This document shows positions 25,301 to 36,866 of a stretch of 64,000 nt of DNA, piece after piece. Each line of letters opens with the position of its first letter. Position 1 is the stretch's first letter. Source of the stretch: Tubiluchus corallicola (Eukaryota > Priapulida > Priapulimorpha > Priapulimorphida > Tubiluchidae); assembly GCA_030141605.1 (NCBI GenBank), contig JAQGDQ010000042.1, forward strand, positions 62,001 through 126,000. Direction: 5' to 3'. The translations under genes were made by a program, and so were the position numbers. Under the pieces are notes generated by a model. The model searched no databases, was not told the DNA's origin, and saw nothing but the letters and a program-made list of their open reading frames with translations.

Positions 25301-28300
25301 AGATATGGTTACTTGACGTGGGAGTGGAAACATGGATTACGCAGCTGTTTGTATCCCGGATGTTTTGCTGCTATATTTAAATTGATGAATGTCTTCGGTT
25401 TGGATACTAGAAATGCACTGGTATGTAGCCATTGAATTGTAAAAACTGTTATTTGTAGTACGTGCCATATTGTTAAATAGGTACTGTTCATTACATGCAG
25501 TCCACATAATCATTAAAGATGCAGTGAAAACTGCTGGCGACAATGCACATGCACAGTGAAAACTGCTGACGACAATGCACATGCACAATGAAAACTACTG
25601 GCAACAATGCACATGCACAGTGAAAACTACTGGTGACAATGCATATGTGCAGTGAAAACTGCTGGCGACAATGCACATGCTCAGTGAAAAGTACTGGCGA
25701 CGATGCACTTGTGCAGTGAAAACTGCTGGCAACAATGCGCATGCACAGTGAAAACTACTAGCGACAATGCACATGTGTAGTAAAAACTGCTGGTGTCAAT
25801 GCACGTGCCCAGTGAAAACTGCTGGTGACAGTGCACGTGCCCAGTGAAAACTACTGGCGACTGTTCATTACATGCAGAGCCACAAAATCATTAAAATGCT
25901 GATTGATGTCAGAATAATGATCAGTCAAAACCCTGACGTTGAAGACACTGACTTTTAAAATCCTGCCATTCTAAACACTGAACTCTGTTTATGTAGCAAG
26001 ATCTCTGACTATGGACACTTACTTTGTTAGATACTTTATAGGGGTGTTTTTATTTCTGCAAGGATGTTGAACAAATTGTGCAGAAAGCGAGCGTTTCGAC
26101 ATTTTTAATAATGGCAATTTATGCGTAATATTGAGATTTTTGTACTAGAAAAATTAGCAGTCAAGGACTTGAAATGAGCTTAACTATAATCTGTTTTAGG
26201 ATTTGTCTCTGAAAAGGAAAAAGCAATTAAAGGAAAAAAAGAACTTTTGGACAAAAAATGGTTGCAAAGCAGAAATTAAAAAAGCTAGCATCTCGTATTT
26301 CATGTATTATAAGCTGTAGGTTCGAATAACATTTTATATTCATGTCATAACTTATTATGACACCTTTTATTTCTGATTTTTTATTACACTGGTCATCCTT
26401 AAAGTTGTGGCACTTGCATGATAAGTGTATTTGCGTACTGCAATGCATTTTGAAATTTCATATTTTGATAGGCGTTTGTACACATACTGTACAGTGATTT
26501 TGTATTCATTTCAGTCTTATCTGTCACTTAAATATTAAATTTTAATTTTAGATCATTGTGCCTAAGCTTATACATGCCTTTGCTGGATCCACGTGTGATT
26601 ACTACTTATATTGCCTTGTTCATCAACTGTTTGGTAACGATACAGCAAAATGGGCACTTGCTGCTCAGCTGTCTTCATGGTATTTTAAACACTTTAAATT
26701 ACACCTGTGGCTGCAGGTTTCACTGATTTAAAAAAATTATGTACACTAAATGCTTGAGAGATCTAAAGTGCTTTTTAAAAATATTCCAAAAGAAAGATAT
26801 ATTCCAAAACTTTTTAAAAATATTCATAGACGTGTGTAGCTAGTGAAATAGAAGAATGTTTTGTGTTTTCTCTTATTAGTTATTCTCTCTCTTATTCTCT
26901 TAAATATTGTAATGCATTTTTGCTAGTATACGTATAGTAAATTCTGAAATGAGTTTTAAATGTGTACTAGTAACTGAGTTATAAGAGTAAACGTGGTACG
27001 TGTAGTTTTATTAGTTCAACGTTAACCAGTTTTAGTAGATAAGACTATTCTGCTGTTACAGTTTTAACATGATATATTGCATTTGATAAGAAATATTGTA
27101 AGCTGCTGCTTTTCTATTTTTATGACTACTCATTGGCTAGTGAAATTTCGCATTGAATTTACTGTAGAATTTAGAGCTTCATGCACGTTTTAATATGTGA
27201 CCTTTGGTATTAATAGGGTCATGTTCTATAGTATTCCTCGACCATTGTCTAATACTGCTGAGACCGTTTTAATAGCTGCGGCTTTGTACTATTTTCCTTG
27301 GCCAAGGGACATGCATTATTTTTCAGCAAAGGAAACAGGTCCAGGGTAAGTTTCACTAATTTATATTCTCTCATCTAACATTAGCAGCACTGATGATTGT
27401 CCATTGAATAAGCTCTGTTATCAAAATAAGTATACTGTCAAACGATTGAACTGCAAATAAGCTAAGTATAATTATTACTTATGCATTTTTACAGTGGTAA
27501 CATTGTGAAGTATTTAATACTAGCAGCAGTGTCATGCATAGTGAGACCAACGGCTGCTATAACATTTGTACCTCTCTGTCTTTGGCATTTGTACTTTGCA
27601 CCAAACAAAGTGGAAACAGTTGTGAAGCATTATTTACCAGTAATGTAAGTATAAAAATAATTTTGAAAAAACATATTGAATAGTATCTTGTTGTTTGTGT
27701 CACTTTGTCGAACACCAATAGTGAGCTCTTTTTATGCATTTTGGTTAAGTTATTTGTTTTGTTATGTATATGTATAAAAATGTAATATGGAGGAGTTATT
27801 AATTAATTAATTATGACTGTGATTGCCAGACTTTTTATAAACCAATGGGGTTTATTTTACCAATTATTACCTATTGTGGGTAATGAGTTAAAGTGTATAA
27901 TGAATTTATAGAACAATTCTGGCAATCACAGTTATAATTAATTAATGATATCATTAGTTGCCAGCTAATTTGAGAGTTAGAATTATTTTGTTTATTATTA
28001 TAGTGCTTGTAATAAAATTACTCTGTTGACGTGTTTAATGCCATAGAATCAGCAATTTACCCTTAGTAAATGAGTTCACTTTAACTTTGCACAAGTTTGG
28101 GAAGAAGTGTTACCGCAGCCTAAGTCTGTTTCACTTGGTGCTACTGTTGGAAGTAGCTGGAAAATCTCTTTGCAGACGCTGTTTGCGATGTGTGAAGTTT
28201 ACCACTTGCACTGACTGTGCCATTGCGAACAATTCGACCGTTTACATTTCATGTGTTCATTTTTTTTAGGATAGTAAGCCTTGGGATCACAATTTTTTGT

Positions 28301-31300
28301 GATTTACTATTTTATGGTCAGTGGACATTTGTTCATTATAATTTCCTAGCGTTCAATTTTCTCACAAACGACAGCGCATTCTATGGTTCACATCCGTGGC
28401 ATTGGTATATGAGTCAAGGTTTACTGATGAATGTTCCAGCCCACATTGTGCCTGCTGTTCTTGGAGTGTACAAAACGAGGACTAAGGTCTTTGCCTACAT
28501 TGTTGCTTGGAATGTGCTTCTACTCAGGTAATGATACAGGTCCTATTAAAGGTTTAAAAGTTTTTTTGTTGCAGTTTTAATTTCAACATTTGCTTTATTT
28601 GAAATCAAGCCATAATTTAATTTAATGTTATTTGTTTTGTGCAAAGAGTTTACATCACATCCTCTAATGTCATTTTCAATTTTCTTGAAACCACCTGCTC
28701 TGTGTTTGCTTCGTAGTATTTTTTCTTTTTCTATTTGTGACTGTATTCAGAAACTGTCAGGTTAATTTAAGTGTACACATCATATATGTTGAAAATACAA
28801 GAATCTTTACATGTTTTCAGTCTTAAAGATCACAAGGAAGCTAGGTTTCTACTGCCAATGGTTCCCCTGATTATGATTTATACTGGTAAGGACATCCTAG
28901 GAATCATAAAGGACGTCCAGCAATGTTAACTGTTTACAATGTTTAAAAATTTTATTAAGGTTACGTTAGTATTGGTAATTTAAGCTTCTTCTGGTTAAAA
29001 AACAGAAGTGATGACTCAGATATGTCTGGAAAGTGTGGATCTAAGGTTTATTTGGTATACCAACTGTTTATAAGTTTAAAGGTTGTGAATGAAACAATGC
29101 TTGTTGGTGCTCATAAGCTTAATGTGATGTTGTTTTTATTTCTTAGGTTGTTTTATGCAGTCTCTATGCAAACCTGCAGGCAAAGACAAGCCAAGACATT
29201 GTATGGCTGCTTTTATACTCTTGGGCTATTTAATTGTCACTAATTTACCCGTAGCTTTGTATACATCTATGGTTCATCAGCGAGGAACCATAGATGTTAT
29301 GGACTATTTATATGATGAAGCAGTGACTCATACAGAAATGCAAGTGCTGTTTTTAATGCCATGTCACTCCACGCCTTATTATAGGTATGCTGTTTTATTG
29401 TATCTCACATTTTGGGGGTTGTTTAATTTAACATTTGTATTTTATCAACAAGTTGCTAATAGTTTGTTTAGTAGTTAATTTAGAAAAATGAGTCAATCAC
29501 AGACAAAGTTTCTAATAGTCCTGTTCCTTATCTATTTTCGTTAATTTAACTTTCCAGAAATATAGAGGATATCTTATTTCCAAAAATTTTGAACGAACCT
29601 TATGACCAGTACGTTAACTATAACTATACCTTCTACACAGTTCTAGTCTATGACTTTACCATTCTAAAACATAGGCCTGTGAAGCTAATTTTCTAAACTA
29701 ACTACCAGATAAATCAATTGATTTGGACTCCACTTGTAACAATGTTGAATGAATGTGACTAAATCAATTCGAGTTGAGGAGTGCATCATTCTTCTAATGA
29801 CTCTTTTGCTTGTTATGCCAGTTATGAAATGCCAATATTTTAGATGTTCAGCACGCATGGAATAATAAAAACTAATAACAGTTAGTTCACAATGTTTGCA
29901 AACATTGAAGATCTTGCAAACATTATAGTCAATAGTTACAGAATTGGACATTGAAAAGATGCTAGCCTTTTTTTTGAAAGTTCTAACTTTGTTTTGTTGA
30001 ATTTGGTTTGCCTGAGTGCATAGGAACTGCACTTCATAATGAAATGGGAACTTGTAACATTTCAACCTGTGACCCAGGGATCAGAGGTCAACCAATCTCG
30101 GCATAACAGATACCATTCAATTGGCCTCCTTTCATTTGACATACTACAAGCTAGTTTTGGTTGACACTGGAAAGCACTTGCCTCCTCGACCCTATTTTGT
30201 CCCCTAGAGGGGTTGCAGGTTAGCCACTCAGTTATTCATTGTAACCTATGCCATATGATTCACCTCATCGAGCCTTCATTTGATATAGTACAAGGTATTA
30301 TTCCTAGACACTTTATGTATTTTTGTTTCTGACCCCCATTTTATAGTTTTTGACCCCCTGCTGGTCAATACTTGGCACAACTTACACCATTCAATTTGTC
30401 TCATTGAGACCTTTCATTTGATGTACTACAAGCAACTTTTGGTCGACCTTGGAAGGTATTTGTCTCCTCGACCCCTATTTTGTCCCTAATGGGGTCGCAA
30501 GTTAACGATTTACGTTGTAACCTATACCATTCGATTCGCCTCGTGGAGACTTTTCATTTGGGACGCTACATGGTACTATTCCTAGACAATCGATGCATTT
30601 CTGTTCCCATCCCCTATATTTAAGTTTTTGCCCTCTACTGCGGTCAGAGATTAACCAATGGCTAAGCAATTATTACCGTTCAATTTGTCTCATTGAGACC
30701 TTTGATTTTACGTAGTACAAGCTAATTCCAGTTGACAATGGAAGGCATTTGTCTCCTCGACGCCTGTTTTGCCCCCTATGGGGATCACGGGCTACCTATT
30801 CTCATTGTAACCTACACCATTCGATCCGCCTCATTGAGACCATTCATTTGACATTTTTCGGTCTTTGCCCCCTAGCGGGAAATTTTCCTACACTTGCATG
30901 CCCCATATTTTGTGATGTGCAAGGCCACGCCACCATCTAGCAACATACAAATATTTTGGCCCAGTCTCCGTCCAGAGAGTATACCCTGTGAATTTTGTGT
31001 CCCTAGCCCTCAGCATGTAAATGTCACCTATTGTGGGACCCCAAATTTTGCATTTTGGCCCCTCCGTCGGACGTTTAAAACTTGTCAGCTTTTTAAAACC
31101 CCAGGTGCACGTCTACCCCACAGTACCCAAATACTTGTGAAAAAAATTTGCAAAAAACCAAGAGCCCCAAGAGGAGATGCGACCTAAAGGAAGAACTGAC
31201 AGACGTCCACTGCCCTTCCCCTTTGACCAGTGGTCAGCGGTCAACACACTGTTGTCTGTGACCCGCCAAGGGCTACCCACCCTGTAAGTTTGTGACCCTA

Positions 31301-33503
31301 GCTTACAAGGCTTACAAGTTATTAAACGTTAGAGTGGCGGAGAATAAATAATAATAAATCATAATAACAGTATGAAAGGCATTAAGATTTTGCTATCTAC
31401 AATTTGATTCCTTGTTGTTGGTGTTGTTAGCAATGAATAATAAATGGTATATTTTATCACCAAGTTACTCTATTACTTGCTTTCTTTTAGTTATCTACAT
31501 CAAAACATCAGTATGCGATTTCTTACTTGTGAACCTAACTTATCTGGGACATCTGATTATATAGATGAAGCAGACCATTTTTATAACGATCCAGTGCGCT
31601 GGTTGCACTTGGTAGGTTTCATATTCACTTAATTTTAGCTTTTTTGTTATTATGTGTTCAAGGGCCTTCAGTCAAAGCAGTTAAGGAACAAGTTAGCTTT
31701 TAGTGCTTTTATTTTAGACATTTTTTCGATGCTGCTAAATCGCTAAACATTTTTTAGGGATTTATTGAGAAACTTATTGGGAATATTTATGTATCTCAAT
31801 ACAAAGTTACAATTAGCTTGCAAGGTGGTACAATATACTTTTTTCTGAAGATATAAATAGAGAGCTTTTGTGCATGACACACATTTGCTTGAAAATGGCT
31901 TGAAGCATCTCTAGCTGCTCTATTACAGAGTAGTGTAACATACATTGAAAGGCCACTCACAAGCAAATGTGTGCTTAGAGTGCCCTCGTGCCTTTTTGAT
32001 CCGCATTAGTGTAGTAAATTTGTGACAGAAAAGCAGGGCCTATCATGCCACAACCTATGTTTAAGATAACTTGGTTTTATACAGTGATGTTTTCGTGCAG
32101 TTTGTTGCTATAATGATTATTAACAACTAGTGGCAAGAATCATGCAGCTCTGCTAACTTGCAAATTTCCTGGGCTTGCTATCCATCCAGATGACAGTGGT
32201 TTACTTTATCCAGTGGTTTACTTTGGATTAAGCTATAGGTAGAACAATTGACTGGGAATGATACGTATGATACCTCTGAGTTAATTTTTTTATAAACGGG
32301 TTTCATTTATTATTTTTCACATATAGTGTGCCCTTTGGTCAACAGGGAAGCTGACGTAAAGACCTCATGCAAGATACAAAATAAATTTTACAAGATTCTG
32401 CTAGAAACAATGCATAATAAAATGTGACTGCATGATCAAGAAAATACAAGTCTGTTTCCTTACTTAAATCTACCAGTATTCTTGATGAATTTTTTACCAT
32501 CAGCAGATTTAAGTATTGGACGAACCATACTTTTATAAAGTTTTTCTGAAACTATTCGCATTATTAAATATGAAATTTTCTTTAGTACGTCTAAACGTTT
32601 GTGAGCATTTTCAAGTGAATGGCGGATATGGGTGGCCCATTTTAGATTTGATTGTAAGTGTAGGTTTAATGTTTATGAACAGTAACTGTTTTTAAAGCAG
32701 TGTTATTAAGATATTTTCCGCTGAAAAGAATAACTTCAGTTTTGTCGTATTTGAATGTGAATAATCGAGTAGCTTACTGATGTATTGTTGTTAGATCTGA
32801 ATTTAAGTGCATGGCACATATGGTGGGATCGTCCCTAATTTCAGTTAAAGAGTGTCTTCTACAAAAAGTCATATATCAGTACTTATGTTCGAGCCATATT
32901 AAGAGTGCCCTTTTAAAATGTAAATTAAAGTTGAATTAATTTGAGTTAAATTAGTTACTAATGAAAAAATACCTTTAAATGAGGTATTATGTCAAACAGT
33001 AATTAATTTGCATGCAATCTATAATAAGAAAAATAATATGTAAACAGAAAAAATTAACAAACGACTTGAATAAATTGATTGTGGGAATGACCTAACTGCA
33101 AATAAGGTACCTCAGAAAGTCACACTGTCGTATCAATAATTCACCAAATTAAAAAAAGCAATGACTAACGGGCACATGAACTTGATTTTTTTTAATTCCA
33201 ATGTGGATAGTTTTGCTTTTCTTGACAAATGATTGCAGTGAAGCTGGGCAAATACCTACTGCATTGCTTTCATCACAGTATAGTAGTTATATAATGTTGT
33301 TCGTCTTTTCCTGTTTTCAGAATGCAGATGCAGAGAAACAAGTACCTAGTCATGTCGTATTGTACAACGTATTACTTTCCCAGATTAGGCCATGGTTGAG
33401 CGAGCATTCCTTCAGCGAATGTGCATCATTTTTCCACACACATTTTCCACAAGGTAGAATTGGATCACACGTAATTGTGTTTTGTAACAAACATTTATTT
33501 TAA
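22361..33503 (+). CDS. PIGB: PIGB, GPI mannosyltransferase 3, ten exons
   Basis: Exons: 22361-22497, 25303-25420, 26552-26679, 27217-27345, 27495-27644, 28270-28527, 28821-28885, 29147-29384, 31491-31611, 33321-33503. They join without a frame break into 508 residues, and every intron is GT-AG. It belongs to glycosyltransferase family 22, ER multi-pass enzymes that add the third mannose to the GPI core from dolichol-P-mannose. Signatures in order: ADEFWQ in the first luminal loop, YGYLTWEW and GLRS (exon 2), NTAET (exon 4), GSHPWHWYMSQG (exon 6), the family motif HKEARF (exon 7), MVHQRGTIDVM and MPCHSTPYY (exon 8), DEADHFY (exon 9), and FFHTHFPQGRIGSH near the C-terminus. ATG 22361 is the only in-frame start after the stop at 22265. 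The first intron is filled with LINE and Tc1 debris. The stop codon overlaps an AATAAA (33502-33507), so the 3' UTR may be very short. Confidence 0.96.
22530..23578 (+). mobile_element. LINE with large internal deletion, copy 2
   Basis: The 5' part (22540-22670) encodes SIPVSWKTGTISLIHK and then, after a slip, ENYRPIAI, the start of a non-LTR reverse transcriptase domain. It then jumps to the C-terminal region with SDNRLLKKVVIW. From 22975 it follows copy 1: MNDTWGAELLVKARVGALEV, then a CxC...H...C zinc-knuckle-like segment (FCKCSKDIETADHVILSCE) in a shifted frame. The 3' end GATATAAAAGGGATTTAGGCACCGGA is shared with copy 1 and is followed by GATT/GATG tail units. Several frameshifts; dead. 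It lies in PIGB intron 1, just 3' of exon 1. Confidence 0.8.
23580..24008. other. GC-richer unexplained segment in PIGB intron 1
   Basis: Clearly richer in G, C and CpG than its surroundings (for example GGTCACGGCGTCCCGTGACG, an imperfect palindrome). It lies between the LINE tail and the Tc1 end. No coding was recognised; probably part of another repeat. Confidence 0.4.
24009..25000 (-). mobile_element. Tc1-like DNA transposon remnant with transposase C-terminus
   Basis: The left end begins TA then CAGTCGTGGCCAAAAGTTT, a Tc1-type terminal repeat. On the minus strand 24594-24938 encodes the last ~110 residues of a Tc1 transposase: FMQDGAPCH with the second catalytic Asp, GNSPDLNPIENLW with the catalytic Glu exactly 34 residues later (DD34E), ending with AVINARGG-like residues (TVINARGGHTKY). 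The N-terminal half, including the first Asp, is missing. Instead, 24943-25000 is an inverted copy of 24560-24616. The opposite terminal repeat is not seen. Non-autonomous. Confidence 0.85.
25521..25862. repeat. 32-bp minisatellite, about 10.5 copies
   Basis: Unit close to CAGTGAAAACTGCTGGCGAC plus AATGCACATGCA, period 32 bp (unit starts 25523, 25555, 25587 and so on). The array is bracketed by near-identical flanks (TGTTCATTACATGCAG...CATTAAA at about 25485 and 25862). A single related unit sits at 25230-25256, on the other side of PIGB exon 2. The long minus-strand frames through the array are an artefact of the period. Confidence 0.9.
27800..27948. mobile_element. Short MITE with about 28-bp terminal inverted repeats
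   Basis: The left arm ATTAATTATGACTGTGATTG plus CCAGA (27804-27830) is the reverse complement, with one mismatch, of TCTGGCAATCACAGTTATAATTAATTAA (27918-27945). About 150 bp in total, no coding. Lies in PIGB intron 5. Confidence 0.75.
30095..30860. repeat. Dimeric satellite, ~285-bp unit of two diverged ~140-bp halves, about 2.7 copies
   Basis: CTCCTCGAC recurs at 30182, 30464 and 30753 (spacing 282 and 289). Each unit carries two related blocks of the form CCATTCAATTTGTCTCATTG and TTCATTTGANNTANTACAAG, about 137-145 bp apart, so the unit is itself a diverged dimer. GC content is higher than the neighbourhood. Lies in PIGB intron 8. Confidence 0.75.
30861..31335. other. GC-richer unexplained segment following the satellite
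   Basis: Continues the C-rich character (GCCCCCTAGCGGG, GGCCCCTCCGTCGGACG) but loses the period. Plus-strand frames through it show no recognisable protein. Likely the rest of the same inserted element. Confidence 0.35.
32470..32880 (-). mobile_element. CR1/jockey-type LINE reverse transcriptase fragment, minus strand
   Basis: Minus-strand translation with frame breaks gives FKYDKTEVILFSGK, then KWATHIRHSLENAHKRLDVL, then SEKLYKSMVRPILKSA. This order (KT..ILFS, W..HI......A..RL, LY.S.VRP.L) is the thumb region of CR1/jockey-like LINE reverse transcriptases. Internal stops show it is dead. Lies antisense in PIGB intron 9. Confidence 0.75.
32946..33256. repeat. Duplicated segment, copy A (partner 33741-34090)
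   Basis: Shares in order TAAATTAGTTA, TATTATGTCAAACAGT, AATTTGCATGCAATCTATAA, GGTACCTCAGAAAGT, AAAAAGCAATGACTAAC and TTTAATTCCAA.GTGGAT with the copy beyond the PIGB stop. It ends about 65 bp before the last PIGB exon. Confidence 0.85.
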
Positions 33504-33740
33504 TAAATTTATAATTTTGTTGTTTACTTATTTGTTGTTATTGTGTTGTTTTTGTACTAACATACATGACTTAAGCTGTTTCCCACATTAATAATAATAC
33601 ATTCGTTACTGAGTTATTAAGGCTGACTTGAAAATGTCTGTATTGGGATGTCTGTAATTTATTGCAGAAAGGAAATGGAAAAACGAAAGAAGATTTGCAA
33701 CCAACTATAGACACATGAATATAAAATAATACCTGAGATT

Positions 33741-34090
33741 TAAATTAGTTAGTAATGAAGTAATGTAATGATTAAATGAAGTATTATGTCAAACAGTGTT
33801 CAATTTGCATGCAATCTATAATAACAAAAAATGCATAGACAGAAAAATGAATTAATGAATTGAATAAACTGATTGCAGAACGACCACACCACAAATGAGG
33901 TACCTCAGAAAGTGACACTTTCGTAATAATAATGATTCATTGAATTAGAAAAAGCAATGACTAACTTGTACCTTGTACAAGGGAATTGTATTTTGATTTT
34001 TTAATTCCAACGTGGATGGCCCATATATTGAATTTTTGTTTTTCTTGTCTAATGATTGCGGTGAAGCTGATCAAATGTCAACAAATACCG
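33741..34090. repeat. Duplicated segment, copy B (partner 32946-33256)
   Basis: Same block order as copy A with small insertions. It lies 240 bp downstream of the PIGB stop in direct orientation, so the two copies bracket the last PIGB exon. Confidence 0.85.
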
Positions 34091-34095
34091 TTATT

Positions 34096-35150
34096 CTACA
34101 ATCTTACTAATGAAACTTTTCCTACTAATAACAAGCTCATGTTTTTCAAGGGCTTCATAACATGCTGATCTTCAGTGGCTTCCTGGCAACCTGAACAACT
34201 AAATTGTATCATGTTTTGCCACTCTGTATGCATGTGAAGACTAAAGCGAATGCATGTATTGTAAGCTACAATTTCAAACTTGTTTAAATTATGATCAGTC
34301 AGAATTGCTGCCTTCATGCTCTCCATCACCTTTGTGTGATGCTGATCAATTTTTAGGAACTCTGACAGCATGTGCAGACCATAGAACAGTTTGACTTGGT
34401 ACACAATGAATTAGCTTTTCTCCATGAAGTTTTTAAAAGTCTAGGTCGATTGTCCATACCGTAAATATTGTCAATATTTTGTCAGTATTTCAAGATAGCA
34501 ATAAACCCCTCCGTGAGCCTCAACAACCTGACAAGTTATAGAGCATTTCACTTGTGACCAGGGCCGGATTATAACCTTTTGGGGCCTCTAGGCTAATGAA
34601 ATTATGGGCCCCTCGGGTGGATCCACCCTCTAATTCGTCCACAAGATGATAAACAAACATGGGCCACTTTTTTAAAATTGGATTTTCAGACTTCCAGACC
34701 TTTTTTAAAGTGGAAATTTTATTTTCAATTAAATGAGTTATTCAGCGATGCAAAATATTAAAATATTGTATTCATTTTTCAAAAAAAAGTATTTGAAATT
34801 CTTTTAGCAGGGCCCAGCCTATACGGCCCTGGTTGTGACCCCGATTCTAGAAGCAGCAGGACAGCTTACTTATCCACACTGTCAATCTTGTCACATATGA
34901 CAAACTTAAATTCATCCAGGAGCATGACATTCTGTACGAGTTATCCAGTAACTGTTTGTGTCGCTCGTCCTCATTTCTTGTGTGAGAATATTCAATGACT
35001 GTTTGTCTAGAATATCAGTCATTCCTTGCAACTATAATCAATAGGAACATTGGCCGTCTACAACTTGTCCATATTGACAGTCTCATTCATAGTTTTTCTT
35101 GATAGGAATAAACCTATTGGAGATCGTGACAGTCTCTGCAAATACAGACC
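34096..35150 (-). pseudogene. Degraded coding remnant of unknown origin, split by a MITE
   Basis: Minus-strand 34096-34404 is an open frame of about 100 codons (contains KLFYGLHMLSEFLKIDQHH and MHTEWQNMIQFSCSGCQE). More protein-like pieces, with stops, appear on the same strand at about 34840-35100 (LDEFKFVICDKIDSVDK). The hAT-like MITE at 34559-34831 sits between them. I do not recognise the protein; a decayed transposase or retrocopy is possible, and chance is not excluded. Confidence 0.3.
34559..34831. mobile_element. hAT-like MITE with 8-bp target duplication
   Basis: Ends are CAGGGCCGG and its inverted match CGGCCCTG, 273 bp apart. The flanks CTTGTGAC (34551-34558) and GTTGTGAC (34832-34839) agree at 7 of 8 positions, the duplication length expected of hAT elements. 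No coding. A diverged relative lies at 190-538. Confidence 0.8.
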
Positions 35151-35617
35151 ACAGTTAGTTTGTTTGTCATTTTTAATGTTCTACTATTAAGAATCACAAG
35201 CTGTACCGCATCAGCAAAATTTACTTAACAAATTTAAAATACAATATTTTTCTACATGTAATGTTTAGTGAGGTACATTTTTGCAACATACTGAAAAATA
35301 TATGAATACACTGTAAAGCTAACTCATTATTATGCATTTGGTTACTTACGTCAATATGCATCACTAAGTGTAATGAAACAGTTTTCTTTACTTATGCCTG
35401 ACTTGCTCTGCTTTTACTAGCTTTTAGCAGTCATTGTATAGAATTCCCCATGTGGCAATGAACCAAAGAAAGGGTGTAGGTCAAATTCGTTTATTTTTCG
35501 TTTCAAATCGTAAAATTACAATTTAATTTAGTTAGCACAATCATTATATCGTTAGTACATCGCTTTGTATAATTCCAACTGACTATAGTATTTGTGTGTT
35601 CATTGTTATGAGTGAGG

Positions 35618-35954
35618 CTACTGAGACAAATGAAACGTCTTAAAATGGTAAAAAGCAAGCCGTTCATTACTTCTTTGTTTTCTGGAGGCGGTGCTTTGTG
35701 AGGAAATTAATAGCCTTATAAGGATTGCTTGTTTCCAGGCAACGGATGTAGAAAAGCAAAGAAGCCTTTTGCTCTCCTTGCGATGGCATGCGTCACTTTG
35801 CGCTTGGGAAGTAGCGCAGGTCGTTGATTGTGAATCGAACAATACAGTTTCCACGGTAGCTGCTGTACCGTTTGCACTCCGCGATTGTGAGGAATTTATC
35901 TCAAGTTGTTTTTGTTGTTTGTCCCCATCATTGGCTGTAAATTTATTGCACAGG
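35618..35954 (+). promoter_or_regulatory. Candidate promoter / 5' non-coding exon of GGCX
   Basis: Higher GC and CpG than the surroundings. A plus-strand segment ends at CACAG followed by GTAACT, a good donor. A good acceptor (TTCTTCAG) lies at 36846-36853, just 5' of the GGCX ATG. Splicing them would place a short leader before the ATG; the open frame in the first piece would hit TGA straight after the junction, so it would be untranslated or a uORF. The upstream limit is unknown. Confidence 0.35.
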
Positions 35955-36866
35955 TAACTGTTATTTGTGAGATATTATTTTTTCGTAATAGCAGCGTTAC
36001 TTCGGCACACTGATTACGTTATTAATATTTGTTTGACATTTAGTAGAATGCTACAATTATTAACTGAAGAGCAAGACTAGAATCAGTGAATTGTCACTTT
36101 TTGTATAATCTACAGTTACTTTTTACGCTACCAAATCTACATGATTTGAAAAGCTTCCGGAGTTATTTTACAAAGTATAACACCAAAATTTCGTCATGTA
36201 CAACAATTTTTCAACAGCGATCTGTTATTCGAACGTAATTCTGGGTTTTCAGTGACTTGCAGCTTATTTTGTTTAAAACCAGACTAGTAGTTGCTTATTG
36301 ATAGACTAGTATGACACAAAAAGATTTCACTCTGAAGAGATGTAGTAAGCCTACCAAAAAGAAATATGCTAATAAGAATGCAAATCAATGTTTGCCCACA
36401 TTAATGTATTTTAAGTTTAAGTTTATTACACACCAAATAGAAAGTAGACAATATACATTAAAATACGCTTAAAAAGTAACACGTCTTGTATATATATTAT
36501 CACTCATTCAATTCCAGCAGTGTGTAATTAATATAACTCTTCGTTGCTCTGATGTATTTGTTACACAGATTTGCTTAAATAAGACATCCTACCTGGCAAG
36601 ATTATTCTCATAATGGGCATTATGTTTACTTTCCAAGTTTTTTGTACTTTTAGAACAATTAGCAATACTTGAATTTTCTCTTAACAATTTGCAGGACACA
36701 TATATAAAGACATGTTTTGAACGCAATAATTTTGTTAATACATTTTGCTCATGCTTACCTGGTTGGACCGCATGTACCTATGTGTTACACACTGTGTACT
36801 GTGCTTACTTAAAACCACTTAACTTTCTTCATACTATATAATTACTTCTTCAGGTGAAGTCCATTC

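Noticed and set aside
25337-25742. Long minus-strand frames with repeated His-Cys-Arg-Gln-Gln-Phe-Ser-Leu units
   Set aside because: They only translate the 32-bp minisatellite and the antisense of PIGB exon 2; 32 is not a multiple of 3, so the frame shifts each unit, and no start, stop or neighbour supports a gene.
29022-29243. Separate small frame in PIGB
   Set aside because: Overlaps PIGB exon 8 in another frame and crosses its splice site.
35691-35957. 88-codon plus-strand frame as a coding first exon of GGCX
   Set aside because: Joining it to the acceptor before the GGCX ATG gives an immediate stop, so it can at most be leader sequence.
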